This document shows positions 1 to 8,334 of a stretch of 48,773 bases of DNA, one piece after another. The position numbers and the translations under genes are program-made. Each line of letters starts with the position of its first letter. Position 1 is the first letter of the stretch. The notes below the pieces were generated by a model that was not told where the DNA came from, ran no database searches, and saw only the letters and a list, made by a program, of their open reading frames with translations. Source of the stretch: JBAZWE01 sp041658605 (GTDB lineage: Bacteria > Actinomycetota > Thermoleophilia > BMS3ABIN01); the NCBI GenBank assembly GCA_041658605.1, contig JBAZZU010000017.1, positions 1 to 48,773 of the forward strand. The letters run 5' to 3'.

Positions 1-2
1 CC

Positions 3-2282
3 AAGGAACTGGAAGAGCAGATCCAGCATGCCGTAAACAGGGGCGAGCGCTCTTTCACCGTCCACGCCAATGGCCAGCACGGCATCGGCGGACGCATCTG
101 GCCGCAGGATAAAAAGGTCAGGCTGACAGTCGACGGTCCGGTGGGCCAGCGCCTCGGCAGCATGGGCATGATGGGCACCGAGATCACTGTCAAGGGTGGC
201 TGTTCCGACGACGTGGGTTGGATCAACTGCGGCGCGCGTATCACCGTGCTCGGCGACGTCGCCAACGGCGCCCACAATGCCGGCGCGCAGGGTGTCCTCT
301 ACGTGCAGGGCGGCGCCGGCGCCCGCTGTGACACGATGACCAAGTTCAATCCGCGCTTCGAGCCGCTGCAGTCGTGGTACTTCCGCGACGTCGGTGACTC
401 CTTCGCCGAGTTCAAGGCCGGCGGCATCGCCGTCGTCTGCGGCGTCGAGCCGCGCAACCCCGACAACATCCTCGGCTACCGCCCCTGTGTGGGAATGGTC
501 GGAGGCACCATATATTTCCGCGGCCCCATCCAGGGATTCAGCGCCGGCGACGTCAAGCAGGTCGAGCTCTCCGACGCCGACTGGGGATGGCTCACTACCA
601 ATATCAAGCCATACCTCAAGGCCGTCGACCGCACAGAATATTTGAAGGAACTGATCCGCGAACGCGGCGAATGGCAGAAGCTCATCGCCCTGACTCCGGC
701 CGAGAAGGCCGCGCGCAAAGGCGCGCGCATGTCCACGACCGAGTTCCGTGAGACCGTCTGGGAGCCGGGTGTCGGCAGGGGCGGCATCTTCGGGGAATAC
801 CTTGACCATCCCCAGACGATCCTGCCGTACGTCACCGAAGGCGAGGACCGGCGCTTCAGGCCCATGTGGTACAACGAAAAATATCTGCCGCCGTGCGCCT
901 ACGCCTGCCCGTCACGCATACCGTCGCACAAGCGCGCGTCGCTCATACGGCAGGGCCGCCTGGAGGAAGCGCTGGCAATGGTGCTCGAATACAGCCCCTT
1001 CCCGGCGAGCGTCTGCGGCCAGGTCTGTCCGAACCTCTGTATGGACGCCTGCAGCCGCGGCCTGTTCGTCGACAGGCCGCACAACATAAAGCAGATGGGC
1101 TCGCTGAGTCTCGAAGTTCCCGCGCCGAAAAAGGCCCGCTCCACCGGCAAGACAGTAGCGGTCATCGGCGGCGGACCCGGCGGTCTTTCGGCCGCCTGGC
1201 AGCTGGCCCTGCGTGGGCACAGCGTCGATCTCTATGAAGCCGGCGGCAAGCTGGGCGGCAAGATGGAGATGGCCATCCCCAGGGAGCGGCTGAGCAAGGA
1301 AGTGTTGACCAAGGAGCTTTCGCGCTTTGCGGAGATCGGTGTGGATGTGCATCTCAATACAAAGGTCAGCAGGAAGCTCTTTGGCCAGATATATAAGGAA
1401 CACGAAGTGGTCATCGTCGCCAGCGGCGCCCATGAGGCGCGGCTGATCAAGTTCCCGGGCTGGGAAGAAGTTATCCCCGGCATCGAGTTTTTGAAGGCGA
1501 TCAACTATGGTGAGCCCAAGATCGACATGAAGGGCAAGCGCGTCATCGTCATCGGCGCCGGCAACGTCGGCATGGATATCGCCTGCCAGGCTTACAGCGT
1601 CGGCGCGAAGTCGGTTGTGGCGGTGGACATCCAGCCGCCGGCCAGCTTCGGCATCGAGCGCGAGACAGCCGAGGCGCGCGGCGCGAAGATCGTCTGGCCG
1701 CGCATCACCGAGCGCTACGACGCCAAAAAGAAAAAGCTTCACTTCACCGACGGCAGCAGCATGGATGCCGACGCGGTCATCATATCCATCGGCGAGAGTC
1801 CGGTGCTCGATTTCCTGCCCGCAGGACTCGACATCGAGCGCGGCTACCTGGTTGTGGGGGAGCAGGGCCAGACTTCAGACGCCAAGGTGTTCGCCATCGG
1901 CGACGCCACGAGGCCGGGACTGATAACCAACGCCATCGGCCAGGGACGGGTGACCGCCGAAGCGGTCAACAACCTGATGATGGAAGTCGACATCGTGCCG
2001 GAGATCAAGCAGGTCATCCCCTATGAGAAGATAAAGAGCGTCTATTACGAGGGCGGCAAGGGCGAGGAATTCCTGCCCGAAGAGGAAGCGGCGACCTGCA
2101 TGTCCTGCGGTCTATGCCGTGATTGTGGCCTTTGCGAAGTTGTTTGCTACTACGACGCCATCTCACGTGTCGAGAGCGACGGCGAATGGGAATATGTGGT
2201 GGACGATGAAAAGTGCATCGGCTGTGGCTTCTGCGCGGGGACTTGCCCCTGCGGGGTCTGGGAGATGGTTGAGAACGTGTAG
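3..2282 (+). CDS. Fused glutamate synthase: GltB GXGXG domain + GltD-like FAD/NAD(P) oxidoreductase + ferredoxin domain (5' partial)
   Basis: The reading frame is open from the window edge, so the N-terminus is missing; about 759 residues are visible. Visible residues 1-200 are the Gly-rich beta-helix (GXGXG) domain found at the C-terminus of GltB. Then come the Cys-rich GltD N-terminal Fe-S region (CAYACPS near 298, CGQVC near 337), an FAD Rossmann motif (VIGGGPGG near 387), an NAD(P) motif (IGAGNVGMD near 517) and a C-terminal pair of [4Fe-4S] motifs (near 699 and 738). The expected role is transfer of glutamine amide nitrogen to 2-oxoglutarate, pairing with glnA further on. The glutaminase and FMN domains are not in view and may be separate upstream genes. 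The fusion of the GltB tail with GltD and ferredoxin is seen directly; the electron donor (NAD(P)H or ferredoxin) is inferred. A hairpin terminator follows. Confidence 0.9.
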   Translation, partial: KELEEQIQHAVNRGERSFTVHANGQHGIGGRIWPQDKKVRLTVDGPVGQRLGSMGMMGTEITVKGGCSDDVGWINCGARITVLGDVANGAHNAGAQGVLYVQGGAGARCDTMTKFNPRFEPLQSWYFRDVGDSFAEFKAGGIAVVCGVEPRNPDNILGYRPCVGMVGGTIYFRGPIQGFSAGDVKQVELSDADWGWLTTNIKPYLKAVDRTEYLKELIRERGEWQKLIALTPAEKAARKGARMSTTEFRETVWEPGVGRGGIFGEYLDHPQTILPYVTEGEDRRFRPMWYNEKYLPPCAYACPSRIPSHKRASLIRQGRLEEALAMVLEYSPFPASVCGQVCPNLCMDACSRGLFVDRPHNIKQMGSLSLEVPAPKKARSTGKTVAVIGGGPGGLSAAWQLALRGHSVDLYEAGGKLGGKMEMAIPRERLSKEVLTKELSRFAEIGVDVHLNTKVSRKLFGQIYKEHEVVIVASGAHEARLIKFPGWEEVIPGIEFLKAINYGEPKIDMKGKRVIVIGAGNVGMDIACQAYSVGAKSVVAVDIQPPASFGIERETAEARGAKIVWPRITERYDAKKKKLHFTDGSSMDADAVIISIGESPVLDFLPAGLDIERGYLVVGEQGQTSDAKVFAIGDATRPGLITNAIGQGRVTAEAVNNLMMEVDIVPEIKQVIPYEKIKSVYYEGGKGEEFLPEEEAATCMSCGLCRDCGLCEVVCYYDAISRVESDGEWEYVVDDEKCIGCGFCAGTCPCGVWEMVENV

Positions 2283-2312
2283 CGGCTTAAACGCGAATCC
2301 ACCAGAGCATCT

Positions 2313-2338
2313 GGCAGCCAATCGGCTGCCATTTTTAT
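2313..2338 (+). terminator. Rho-independent terminator after glutamate synthase
   Basis: Perfect 7-bp stem GGCAGCC / GGCTGCC with an AATC loop, followed by ATTTTTATT. It lies 30 bases after the stop codon. Confidence 0.8.
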
Positions 2339-2413
2339 TGGACTTGAGTGAGTCTCGTTTGATTTAATTATGACGTCTTGATTCCCAGCATTTTTCAAAA
2401 CTGTTACCTTATC

Positions 2414-3145
2414 TCATTCGCCCCGTAATCTCATTAAAATTCCCTTACTTTCCTCTAGTTCTTCCACTAATGTCGTTGCTTCCATATTTAGAAATAGAAG
2501 AGTGAATAATATCGTATAGAAGGCCGGAATTGGAAATATCGCTACTTCATAAATTATGGCAATAAACGGATGCGATGTGAAAAAATGAAGCCAGTTGAGT
2601 ACGATTCCGGGTAATGCTAATGGAACAAATAACAACGAGTAAATAAATACTTTACGCCATCGTCCGCTCACAATTGTCTTGCTGTAAGCAAGCGCCTGCC
2701 CAAATCTCAAACCCTTTAAAACAACAACCTGTGGTACAAAAAACCAATATATTAAGTAGATGACACCCGGAATGATTAATAAAAACATAAAACCTGTAAG
2801 AAAACCCTGGATTAATCGCGTTATTAAAAAGAAAGGCAGCATCCTGAGTGATGAAATAATTATTGATGAATTACTATTATCGCCTGCGGAAATAGCATTC
2901 CAAGCGATACTAATAAGTATGATATCTCCCAACAATGTCAGGGAGAGTAAGAAGAGATTGGAGGGAATTTGAACATACCAACCGGTGTCTCTTAGCAACC
3001 TTGTAACGAGGGCCGAGGGCAGGATGGTTAGAAGAAGCAGCGAAAAAATCCAGCCGCGTTTCTCAATAAATATATGCCATGAATAAGAGAATATCTCACG
3101 TGGGGCCAACTCTATTTCGAAGATAATATCTTTAGATTGAATCAT
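2414..3145 (-). CDS. AT-rich multi-pass membrane protein, unknown function
   Basis: 243 residues with about six hydrophobic segments separated by short polar loops. The pattern resembles the membrane domain seen in glycerophosphodiester phosphodiesterase-like and DUF975/YciC-type proteins, but no catalytic domain is attached and I do not assign a function. Base composition is clearly lower in G+C than the neighbours, with many AAT, ATT and TTA codons, which suggests acquisition by transfer. It sits between the intact end of the glutamate synthase gene and a decayed second copy of that end, so it looks like inserted DNA. No partner gene is in the same operon. Confidence 0.7.
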   Translation of the reverse strand: MIQSKDIIFEIELAPREIFSYSWHIFIEKRGWIFSLLLLTILPSALVTRLLRDTGWYVQIPSNLFLLSLTLLGDIILISIAWNAISAGDNSNSSIIISSLRMLPFFLITRLIQGFLTGFMFLLIIPGVIYLIYWFFVPQVVVLKGLRFGQALAYSKTIVSGRWRKVFIYSLLFVPLALPGIVLNWLHFFTSHPFIAIIYEVAIFPIPAFYTILFTLLFLNMEATTLVEELEESKGILMRLRGE

Positions 3146-3197
3146 GAACGAATAATACCTATTTTGAGTTAAAAGGTAAATAATTAAGTTGCAATAA

Positions 3198-3287
3198 CCT
3201 GGTGACGAGGAAGAAAAGAGCAGAGTCGGATGCTTCTGTGCCGGGACCTGTCCCTGCAGGGTCTGGGAGATGGCTGAGAACTTATAA
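3198..3287 (+). pseudogene. Decayed copy of the 3' end of the glutamate synthase (GltD ferredoxin tail)
   Basis: The last 54 bases (3234-3287) match the last 54 bases of the intact gene (2229-2282) at 45 positions. Both encode FCAGTCPCxVWEMxEN followed by a stop. Five of the nine differences are silent. Further upstream the copy reads SRVGCFC where the intact gene reads CIGCGFC, so Fe-S ligands are lost and small compensating indels are likely. Similarity fades near 3198. No start codon or upstream domain is present. It may mark the far end of an insertion event; see the finding. Confidence 0.75.
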
Positions 3288-3291
3288 AGCG

Positions 3292-3582
3292 TTACTTCGC
3301 TTTTTCCAGCTTTTCCAGTCCCTCAATAATCAGCATTCGGGCGAGGGTACTTTTCCCGATATGGCGCCGCCTCGAAAGTTCTTCCATCAATTTCACAGTG
3401 CTTTCATCGAGCCTGACTGATAGTACTACTTCATGTCGTAGCGGCTTGGCGACCTCGACATCCGCATCTTCCCAATAATCGGGAAATTCCAACGGACTGT
3501 GGGTGTCCCAAAATTCAGCCTCTTCTTTTCGAGACTTAAAGACCGGGACCTTTTGATTTTTATGTTTTCTTATTGATGTCAT
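3292..3582 (-). CDS. Ribbon-helix-helix antitoxin, CopG/BrnA-like
   Basis: 96 residues. The first half carries the acidic SRKEEAEFWDTHSP segment common to BrnA/CopG-type antitoxins. The second half is a ribbon-helix-helix DNA-binding domain (strand VVLSVRLDES followed by two helices and GKSTLARMLI). It is the downstream gene of a pair: its ATG overlaps the stop of the toxin gene by four bases, the usual BrnT-BrnA order. It should neutralise the toxin and repress the pair through the operator at 3914-3938. Its stop codon lies only four bases from the end of the glutamate synthase remnant on the other strand, so it sits at the edge of the inserted patch. Confidence 0.8.
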   Translation of the reverse strand: MTSIRKHKNQKVPVFKSRKEEAEFWDTHSPLEFPDYWEDADVEVAKPLRHEVVLSVRLDESTVKLMEELSRRRHIGKSTLARMLIIEGLEKLEKAK

Positions 3583-3890
3583 ATTGATTTCCTGAGAAAT
3601 CGGTTTTTCTCCGGAGTGGTCATTGGTCTGGCAGTGACTGTGTAATAATTACCGCTATCCCGTCTGGCAAGGATTACCAGCAGATAGCGCTCACCTTCAT
3701 CTTTTCCCCATGCAGATATCGTCCCAGACCTGCTCTTCTGAAATCGAGGCCTCGGGCTCGAGCTGGATAATAGCCATTCAATATCCAGCGGCGAGATGTT
3801 CCGTCGCGCAATATGTTCGATGTTCCAGGCGTCCCAGATCAGCTTGCCAATTTTGTGGCTCAACGACCGCTCCCACGCTAACAAAGACAA
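3579..3890 (-). CDS. BrnT-like (DUF497-type) ribonuclease toxin
   Basis: 103 residues. The segment IWDAWNIEHIARRNIS is the typical BrnT/DUF497 N-terminal motif; it is followed by a beta-strand core (GERYLLVILARRD) and the C-terminal TARPMTTPEKNRF, matching the family's ARPMT..E...Y tail. Family members are small RNases of the RelE fold that stop translation. The gene is the first of a two-gene unit with the RHH antitoxin. Assignment is by motif; the exact subfamily would need a profile search. Confidence 0.75.
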   Translation of the reverse strand: MSLLAWERSLSHKIGKLIWDAWNIEHIARRNISPLDIEWLLSSSSPRPRFQKSRSGTISAWGKDEGERYLLVILARRDSGNYYTVTARPMTTPEKNRFLRKSI

Positions 3891-3913
3891 CTATGAATAC
3901 AGCGAGCCCAGTG

Positions 3914-3938
3914 GTCATATTGTATTCTATTGTATGAC
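3914..3938 (-). promoter_or_regulatory. Probable operator/promoter of the BrnT/BrnA pair
   Basis: An inverted repeat GTCATA...TATGAC (3914-3919 and 3933-3938) encloses two copies of ATACAATA one helical turn apart on the minus strand. It lies 24 bases upstream of the toxin start, where RHH antitoxins usually bind. Binding is inferred. Confidence 0.5.
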
Positions 3939-3979
3939 AATTTGTACAGGGTTATTTGGACTTATGATGTCCGACCCGT

Positions 3980-4381
3980 CTACCCCGGAAAACTCCTCAG
4001 AAAATTCCGCAAACGCAGAACCGCAATCCCCTCGTAACTCTTCAGCCCAAGAAGATGCCTGTCGCCCGTCACGATCAAATCAGCATCAGACTCCACCGCG
4101 CATTCAAGAATACGGTTATCCGGATCGTCAGAAAGGACTTTAAGTCGCCGGCTTGGTTTGATCACGGTCGCGACTCTGCCAATACTCCGTACGGCCAAAA
4201 GCGTGTTCTCTGAATCCCATATGAACTTTGTCCTGAGCGTTGAGGCGACCTCCGTGATTATCGCTGGTGAGGAATAAAGTTCAACCGAGCCCCTGATCGC
4301 CAGACGGTAGGCTTCGTCGCCGTGGCCTCCGGGAAGCAGGAACGCGGAAATGAAGATATTCGTGTCGAAGACTGCCCGCAA
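3980..4381 (-). CDS. PIN-domain toxin (VapC-like RNase)
   Basis: 133 residues with the PIN fold signature: VFDTNIFISA at the N-terminus, a conserved Glu in ITEVAS, and the late acidic motifs SDDPDNRILE and DADLIVTGDRHLL. These acidic residues bind Mg2+ for RNA cleavage in VapC-type toxins. The length is typical of the 'putative toxin-antitoxin system toxin component, PIN family' group. It is downstream of an RHH gene with a 12-base gap, the normal antitoxin-toxin order. Confidence 0.88.
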   Translation of the reverse strand: MRAVFDTNIFISAFLLPGGHGDEAYRLAIRGSVELYSSPAIITEVASTLRTKFIWDSENTLLAVRSIGRVATVIKPSRRLKVLSDDPDNRILECAVESDADLIVTGDRHLLGLKSYEGIAVLRLRNFLRSFPG

Positions 4382-4393
4382 GGATTTATTTTC

Positions 4394-4639
4394 TCAGCGG
4401 TCTTCCAGGACGATTCGCTCCACGTCCTCTTCCGTGAGGATGCCCGCGTCCCGGGCAACACCGGCGCCATAATGCTGGAGCCGGTCGAGCTCGCGTTCCT
4501 CCTGGCGCTGCTGGTAGACGGAGAGCATTTCACGCATCAGCGCGCTGCGGGTTTTCTTCTCCCTGCGGGCGATCCTGTCAAAAGCCGCCGCCGCATCCGG
4601 CGGTAGGGAAACGCTTATGGCTACACGGTTTCTCGGCAT
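4394..4639 (-). CDS. Ribbon-helix-helix antitoxin partner of the PIN toxin
   Basis: 81 residues. Residues 5-45 form an RHH domain (VAISVSLPPDAAAAFDRI, then a helix with KKTRSALMREML). The acidic C-terminus (LTEEDVERIVLEDR) is the likely toxin-binding tail. GAGGAG lies six bases before the ATG. It starts the pair and probably represses its own promoter at 4668-4690. Confidence 0.85.
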   Translation of the reverse strand: MPRNRVAISVSLPPDAAAAFDRIARREKKTRSALMREMLSVYQQRQEERELDRLQHYGAGVARDAGILTEEDVERIVLEDR

Positions 4640-4667
4640 TTACTACTCCTCGGTGTCTCAATGTATG

Positions 4668-4690
4668 ATGGTATGACCCGGTAATACCAT
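4668..4690 (-). promoter_or_regulatory. Candidate RHH operator upstream of the PIN toxin-antitoxin pair
   Basis: Inverted repeat ATGGTAT (4668-4674) and ATACCAT (4684-4690) with a 9-base spacer, 29 bases upstream of the antitoxin start. A GTATGA direct repeat (4663, 4671) overlaps one arm. Role inferred from position. Confidence 0.4.
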
Positions 4691-4884
4691 AGCAGATGTC
4701 TATTATTTGTGAAAGGAAGATTTCGCTGCGATTGTGCCCGTCGCATGATTGACAAGTTGTTCTCACCGATGGAGGATTGACTGCATCATTTCAGACCATC
4801 AACTGAAAGATTTGTTCCTCTGCCGGGCAGTTATCATTCAACCCGGTAAACAAGAACAAACCAGTCAGGCAAAAGGAGGAAACG

Positions 4885-5193
4885 ATGCCAAAAACTGAAA
4901 CCCTGCGCGGCATGGTGTCCAACCTGCAGTACATAGAGAAGACCGGGCGCGCAATGAACTACACCGACAAACCGGAGAACGCCACAATCGTGACATTCGA
5001 GGTGGGCGGCCGCGTCGTATCCGCGTTGAGCAACGGTTTTCCCGCGCTCAGTGAAGGCGACGACGTCGAAGTGACCGGCGCTGCCGCGCGCGCCGGCATC
5101 GAGGCGGTGCAGCTGCACAATCACACGACCGGCGCGGAGTGGAAGTTCAGCCCATTCGGAGCCGCGAAGCGAAGCTTCTTCAGGGGTGGATGA
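4885..5193 (+). CDS. Small soluble protein, unknown function
   Basis: 102 residues, predicted mostly beta strand (IVTFEVGGRVVSAL, GDDVEVTGAAAR, AVQLHNHTTG) with no signal peptide, membrane segment or catalytic motif that I recognise. The strand pattern could suit a small barrel of the OB type, but this is a guess. AAAGGAGGAAACG precedes the ATG, a strong ribosome binding site, so it is very likely expressed. It is followed closely by the GIY-YIG-type gene. Confidence 0.7.
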   Translation: MPKTETLRGMVSNLQYIEKTGRAMNYTDKPENATIVTFEVGGRVVSALSNGFPALSEGDDVEVTGAAARAGIEAVQLHNHTTGAEWKFSPFGAAKRSFFRGG

Positions 5194-5227
5194 AAATGAT
5201 GACCCGTATTGATACGGGAGACATTTT

Positions 5228-5596
5228 GTGAAACAGACCGATCGCAAAGCGCGTATTCGCGAGTATAAGGAAACGCCCCGTCCCGCGGGTATCTTTCGCG
5301 TCCGCAACACCGTGACGGGGAAGTCCCTGGTCGGATCGTCCCCCGACCTTCCGTCCATGCTCAACCGCCAGCGATTCCAGCTCGATAACGGCTCGCATCC
5401 CGACAAGGAACTTCAGGGGGACTGGAATAAGCTTGGCCCGGATTCATTCGAATTCCAGGAGCTCGACCGGCTGGAGCCGCGAGACGAGCCGGCCTATGAC
5501 CCGACGGATGATCTGGTTGTCCTGAAAGAGATGTGGTTCGATAAACTTGCAGTATCTGGAGACTCGTTATACAAGCAATCCGGGCGGGGCGCCTGA
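5228..5596 (+). CDS. GIY-YIG nuclease superfamily protein
   Basis: 122 residues. The core segment AGIFRVRNTVTGKSLVGSS corresponds to the GIY..YIG strand pair in a group of small bacterial GIY-YIG proteins. It is followed by helices with NRQRFQLDNGSHPDKELQ and LGPDSFEFQELDRL, both typical of this group. The expected activity is DNA cleavage, but the two tyrosines are replaced (GIF, LVG), so activity is uncertain. The gene follows the small unknown protein with a 34-base gap and may share its transcript. Confidence 0.7.
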   Translation: MKQTDRKARIREYKETPRPAGIFRVRNTVTGKSLVGSSPDLPSMLNRQRFQLDNGSHPDKELQGDWNKLGPDSFEFQELDRLEPRDEPAYDPTDDLVVLKEMWFDKLAVSGDSLYKQSGRGA

Positions 5597-5644
5597 CGAG
5601 TGCTTCCGCCAAGTCACCCATCCACTTAGAAAGGGAGCAGCAGC

Positions 5645-6172
5645 ATGTCAGACAAAGTCTTGATAGCGGTAGTCATAGCTGTGGTCGTGATTGTCATCGC
5701 GGCCGTAATCGCCTATTTCGTCGTCCGCATGTTGCGCGGCAGCATGAAGATCACGCTGGCAAAAAACGGCTTCAGCCCGGGTGAAAAAGTAACAGGGTCT
5801 TTTACGATGAAGACGCGCAAGGAAATCGAAGGCAAACGGCTTTTCGCGGCCCTTGTTGGCAAAGAGGTCACCGAGAGGCGCGAGGGTGACAGGACAAGGA
5901 CCGACACCAGGGAGATCTACAGGGACGAGCAGACTCTCGAGGAGGGGAAGACATATCCGGCCGGCAATACGTCGGATTACAGCTTCGAACTCAACACACC
6001 GTCTGAAGACGGCCAGGGCCTGCCGGGTTCGGCGGTCGGACAGGCGCTGGACATCGGCCTGGACCTGTTGAGCGGAAACAGGACCGACATCCGCTGGACG
6101 GTCGAAGTGAGGCTGGACGCCAAAGGCGTGGATCTGTTCGACAGTAGAAGTGTAACCATAAATATTTCCTGA
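5645..6172 (+). CDS. Membrane-anchored protein with arrestin/Spo0M-like beta domain
   Basis: 175 residues. Residues 5-30 are one hydrophobic helix that anchors the protein. The rest is a beta-sandwich-like domain starting ITLAKNGFSPGEKVTGSFTM, which resembles the N-terminal strands of arrestin-like and Spo0M-like domains, and ending in VEVRLDAKGVDLFDSRSV. AAGGGAGCAGC before the ATG supports the start. Function is not known; a scaffold role at the membrane is possible. Confidence 0.65.
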   Translation: MSDKVLIAVVIAVVVIVIAAVIAYFVVRMLRGSMKITLAKNGFSPGEKVTGSFTMKTRKEIEGKRLFAALVGKEVTERREGDRTRTDTREIYRDEQTLEEGKTYPAGNTSDYSFELNTPSEDGQGLPGSAVGQALDIGLDLLSGNRTDIRWTVEVRLDAKGVDLFDSRSVTINIS

Positions 6173-6475
6173 AATATCACTATGCCGGAACTGCTACCCC
6201 CGGCATGCCGCGCCACGTTCGATAACTGTGAGGCAGCACCGTAGCCGCGAGTGTTTCGCCGCAACTGCCGCAGACCAGCTGCCCTCAGGGTTGTCTTTGC
6301 CGCATGAAGAACAGATCATCAGCAAGCTCCCGGTTCTTTAAACAGGTTATACCGCGTTCGCCTTTTTTTCCCTGCCGGAACAGGCGGCTGGACAACAGGG
6401 GTCTCCGGCGGAGCTTAGTATTAAGTGTTCTTAAGTGAGATATTGGGCATAATCTGCTGACCGGACTGAGGAAGC
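6173..6475. other. Gene-free stretch
   Basis: No convincing coding sequence. It holds a short direct repeat TTAAGTG (6421 and 6431) close to the next gene, which could be part of its promoter. Nothing else stands out. Confidence 0.5.
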
Positions 6476-7129
6476 TTGGAAAAATCATTACTGGAGATAT
6501 TGCCGCTGGCCCTGGCGGCGACCATAAGCCCCAGCGGGTTGCTGTTCGTGACCATGATACTCAGCGGCAAGGATCATCCTAAAAAGAATTCCGTGCTGTT
6601 CCTATGCGGTGCTGTTTTACTCCTGGTCGTTCTGGGCTCGGCCATTTCGTTGACATATAAATCGGCAGTGGCCACGGCGGGCCATCCGGACAATACGGCA
6701 GGCATCCTCGACATCGTCATGGGCATACTTATCATTGTATTTATTGGCAAGACGGTCATATTCGGGAAGAAAGACAGGCCGGCCAGGAAGAAGAAGCAGC
6801 ACAGGCCATATCTGATCATGGGTTTTCTCTACATGATTATCAACGCTTCGTCTCTGATCCCGTATATCGCGGCCTCAAAGATGATCGCTGAAAACGAGAT
6901 TGGCCTCGGAAATACAATTGTTGTCTTTACCGCACTCATCCTGATCACCATGTTCATGATCTCGTTCCCGGTTATGATCACGATATTGTTGCCGGAAAAA
7001 TCGGAGCGGGTGATGGCGCCGGTAAAATCCTTCATGGCCAGATACGGCAATCAGATAGCACAGGGTTATTTCTTCCTGATAGCTATCTATCTGATCGTCC
7101 ACGGTATCAGGGGGATGCAGGCGGGCTAG
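6476..7129 (+). CDS. GAP-family (LysE-like) multi-pass membrane protein
   Basis: 217 residues with six hydrophobic segments in the arrangement of the GAP/LysE-type transporter superfamily: ALAATISPSGLLFVTMIL in helix 1, VMGILIIVFIGKTVIF, and a basic loop KKDRPARKKKQHR between the two halves. The start is a TTG at 6476 preceded by GAGGAAGC; no ATG exists near the first helix. Members of this family export lipids or amino acids, but the substrate here cannot be predicted. Confidence 0.7.
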   Translation: MEKSLLEILPLALAATISPSGLLFVTMILSGKDHPKKNSVLFLCGAVLLLVVLGSAISLTYKSAVATAGHPDNTAGILDIVMGILIIVFIGKTVIFGKKDRPARKKKQHRPYLIMGFLYMIINASSLIPYIAASKMIAENEIGLGNTIVVFTALILITMFMISFPVMITILLPEKSERVMAPVKSFMARYGNQIAQGYFFLIAIYLIVHGIRGMQAG

Positions 7130-7180
7130 GGATTTCCGACGATGGATTAATCTGTTCGTCCGCGCCGGGTGGCGGGACGG

Positions 7181-7690
7181 TTATTCCTTTTCGTGCCTTG
7201 AGGATCCTTCGAACAGCTTGCGGTAGATTTCCTTGGCTTCCTCGAGGGCTTCCATGAGTTCCTTCTTCTCGGTGATGTCCTCGACCATGTGGAAGTAGAT
7301 CTCCTCACCCTCCGCCGACCAGGTCCCCGTTGGATAAATAGCTATCCTCATCCACCGATTGGTTTTCGTGTCGAAATGTTCGCGCTGCACGCCGCATTTC
7401 TTCTCGACGGATTCTTCCAGAGGACAACCCGGGTAACTCCCCTCCTCGATCCCATGAACGACCTTGGGACAGTATTCACCGATTATGTCCTGCGGTTCCA
7501 GCTTGAGAGCTTCCCTGACGGCCTTGTTCACGAGTAGTATGCGGTGATGCTTGTCGATGAGCATGACGTAGAAAGGAAGCGCGTCAAGTATCTCCACGAT
7601 GCCGGGACCGAGATAGCTAAGTGAGGCGCCCTTGTGAAGATCCTTCAGCCAGTCAGTCTGATATTTGGAGTTTTTATCCTCTGTAGCCAT
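7181..7690 (-). CDS. PAS-domain sensory protein
   Basis: 169 residues. A PAS domain spans about residues 25-145: EILDALPFYVMLIDKHHRIL, then VNKAVREAL, a Cys-containing loop (EYCPKVVHG, PGCPLEES, KKCGVQ) and VEDITEKKEL. A coiled-coil tail follows. No kinase, GGDEF or DNA-binding output domain is present, so it must act through a partner. I chose the ATG at 7690 (AGGGAG just upstream) rather than the GTG at 7717, which has no ribosome binding site. The cysteines could bind a metal or Fe-S group, but this is inference. Confidence 0.75.
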   Translation of the reverse strand: MATEDKNSKYQTDWLKDLHKGASLSYLGPGIVEILDALPFYVMLIDKHHRILLVNKAVREALKLEPQDIIGEYCPKVVHGIEEGSYPGCPLEESVEKKCGVQREHFDTKTNRWMRIAIYPTGTWSAEGEEIYFHMVEDITEKKELMEALEEAKEIYRKLFEGSSRHEKE

Positions 7691-7976
7691 TATCTCCCTG
7701 AGGTGGTGAGTTACCACATTTGAATTTCGTCACTGCTCGAACAGGGTATTTGATCAGAGGCCCCCTGTGAAAAAGATACAAAACAGGAAAGACAATAATA
7801 TCACGGAAAAAAGTAATTAGTAATGATTCAATGCTATTGTCGCCGCTTGCCGGTACATCCAGTTTTGCAGCTTCCCGGTTTTTCCAATACCATTACTGAT
7901 GGATATTGGCATATTCGGCCCGTCTGGAAGAGGGTTGGCTTAAAACGGACATCTAACTGAAAACGGAGGATCAGCT
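7691..7976. other. AT-rich divergent intergenic region
   Basis: Separates the PAS gene (minus) from the parvulin gene (plus). It is AT-rich with poly-A runs near 7770-7810 and probably holds both promoters. No RNA gene or clear operator was recognised. Confidence 0.45.
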
Positions 7977-8258
7977 ATGACCAGAGCGAGCGCGCGGCAC
8001 ATATTGGTGGATAATGAAGCGAAATGTGAGGAACTGAAGAAGGAAATCATCGAGGGCGCGGATTTTGCGGAGGTGGCGCGCCAAAATTCCAGCTGCCCGT
8101 CAGGGCGGCAGGGAGGGGACCTCGGGGAGTTCAGGCCGGGGCAGATGGTAAAGGAATTCGACGAGGTGGTTTTCAGCGGAGACTTAGACACCGTCCACGG
8201 TCCGGTAAAGACCCAGTTCGGCTATCACCTGATCGAGATTACCAGCCGTACGGATTAA
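7977..8258 (+). CDS. Parvulin-type peptidyl-prolyl isomerase, single domain
   Basis: 93 residues, a stand-alone rotamase domain like E. coli PpiC: ARHILV at the start, GADFAEVARQNSSCPSG in the middle, GGDLGEFRPGQMVKEFDEV and the closing VKTQFGYHLIEI. It has no signal peptide, so it is cytoplasmic. AACGGAGGATCAGCT precedes the ATG. It lies 76 bases upstream of the hydrogenase-like operon and may assist folding of it, but co-transcription is not shown. Confidence 0.9.
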   Translation: MTRASARHILVDNEAKCEELKKEIIEGADFAEVARQNSSCPSGRQGGDLGEFRPGQMVKEFDEVVFSGDLDTVHGPVKTQFGYHLIEITSRTD

Positions 8259-8334
8259 CGCTGGTTGATAAGCGCTAATAGACGCGAACCGTTTCGCGGC
8301 CGTAGAAGCGCGCCACGAAAAAGGAAGCGCATCC

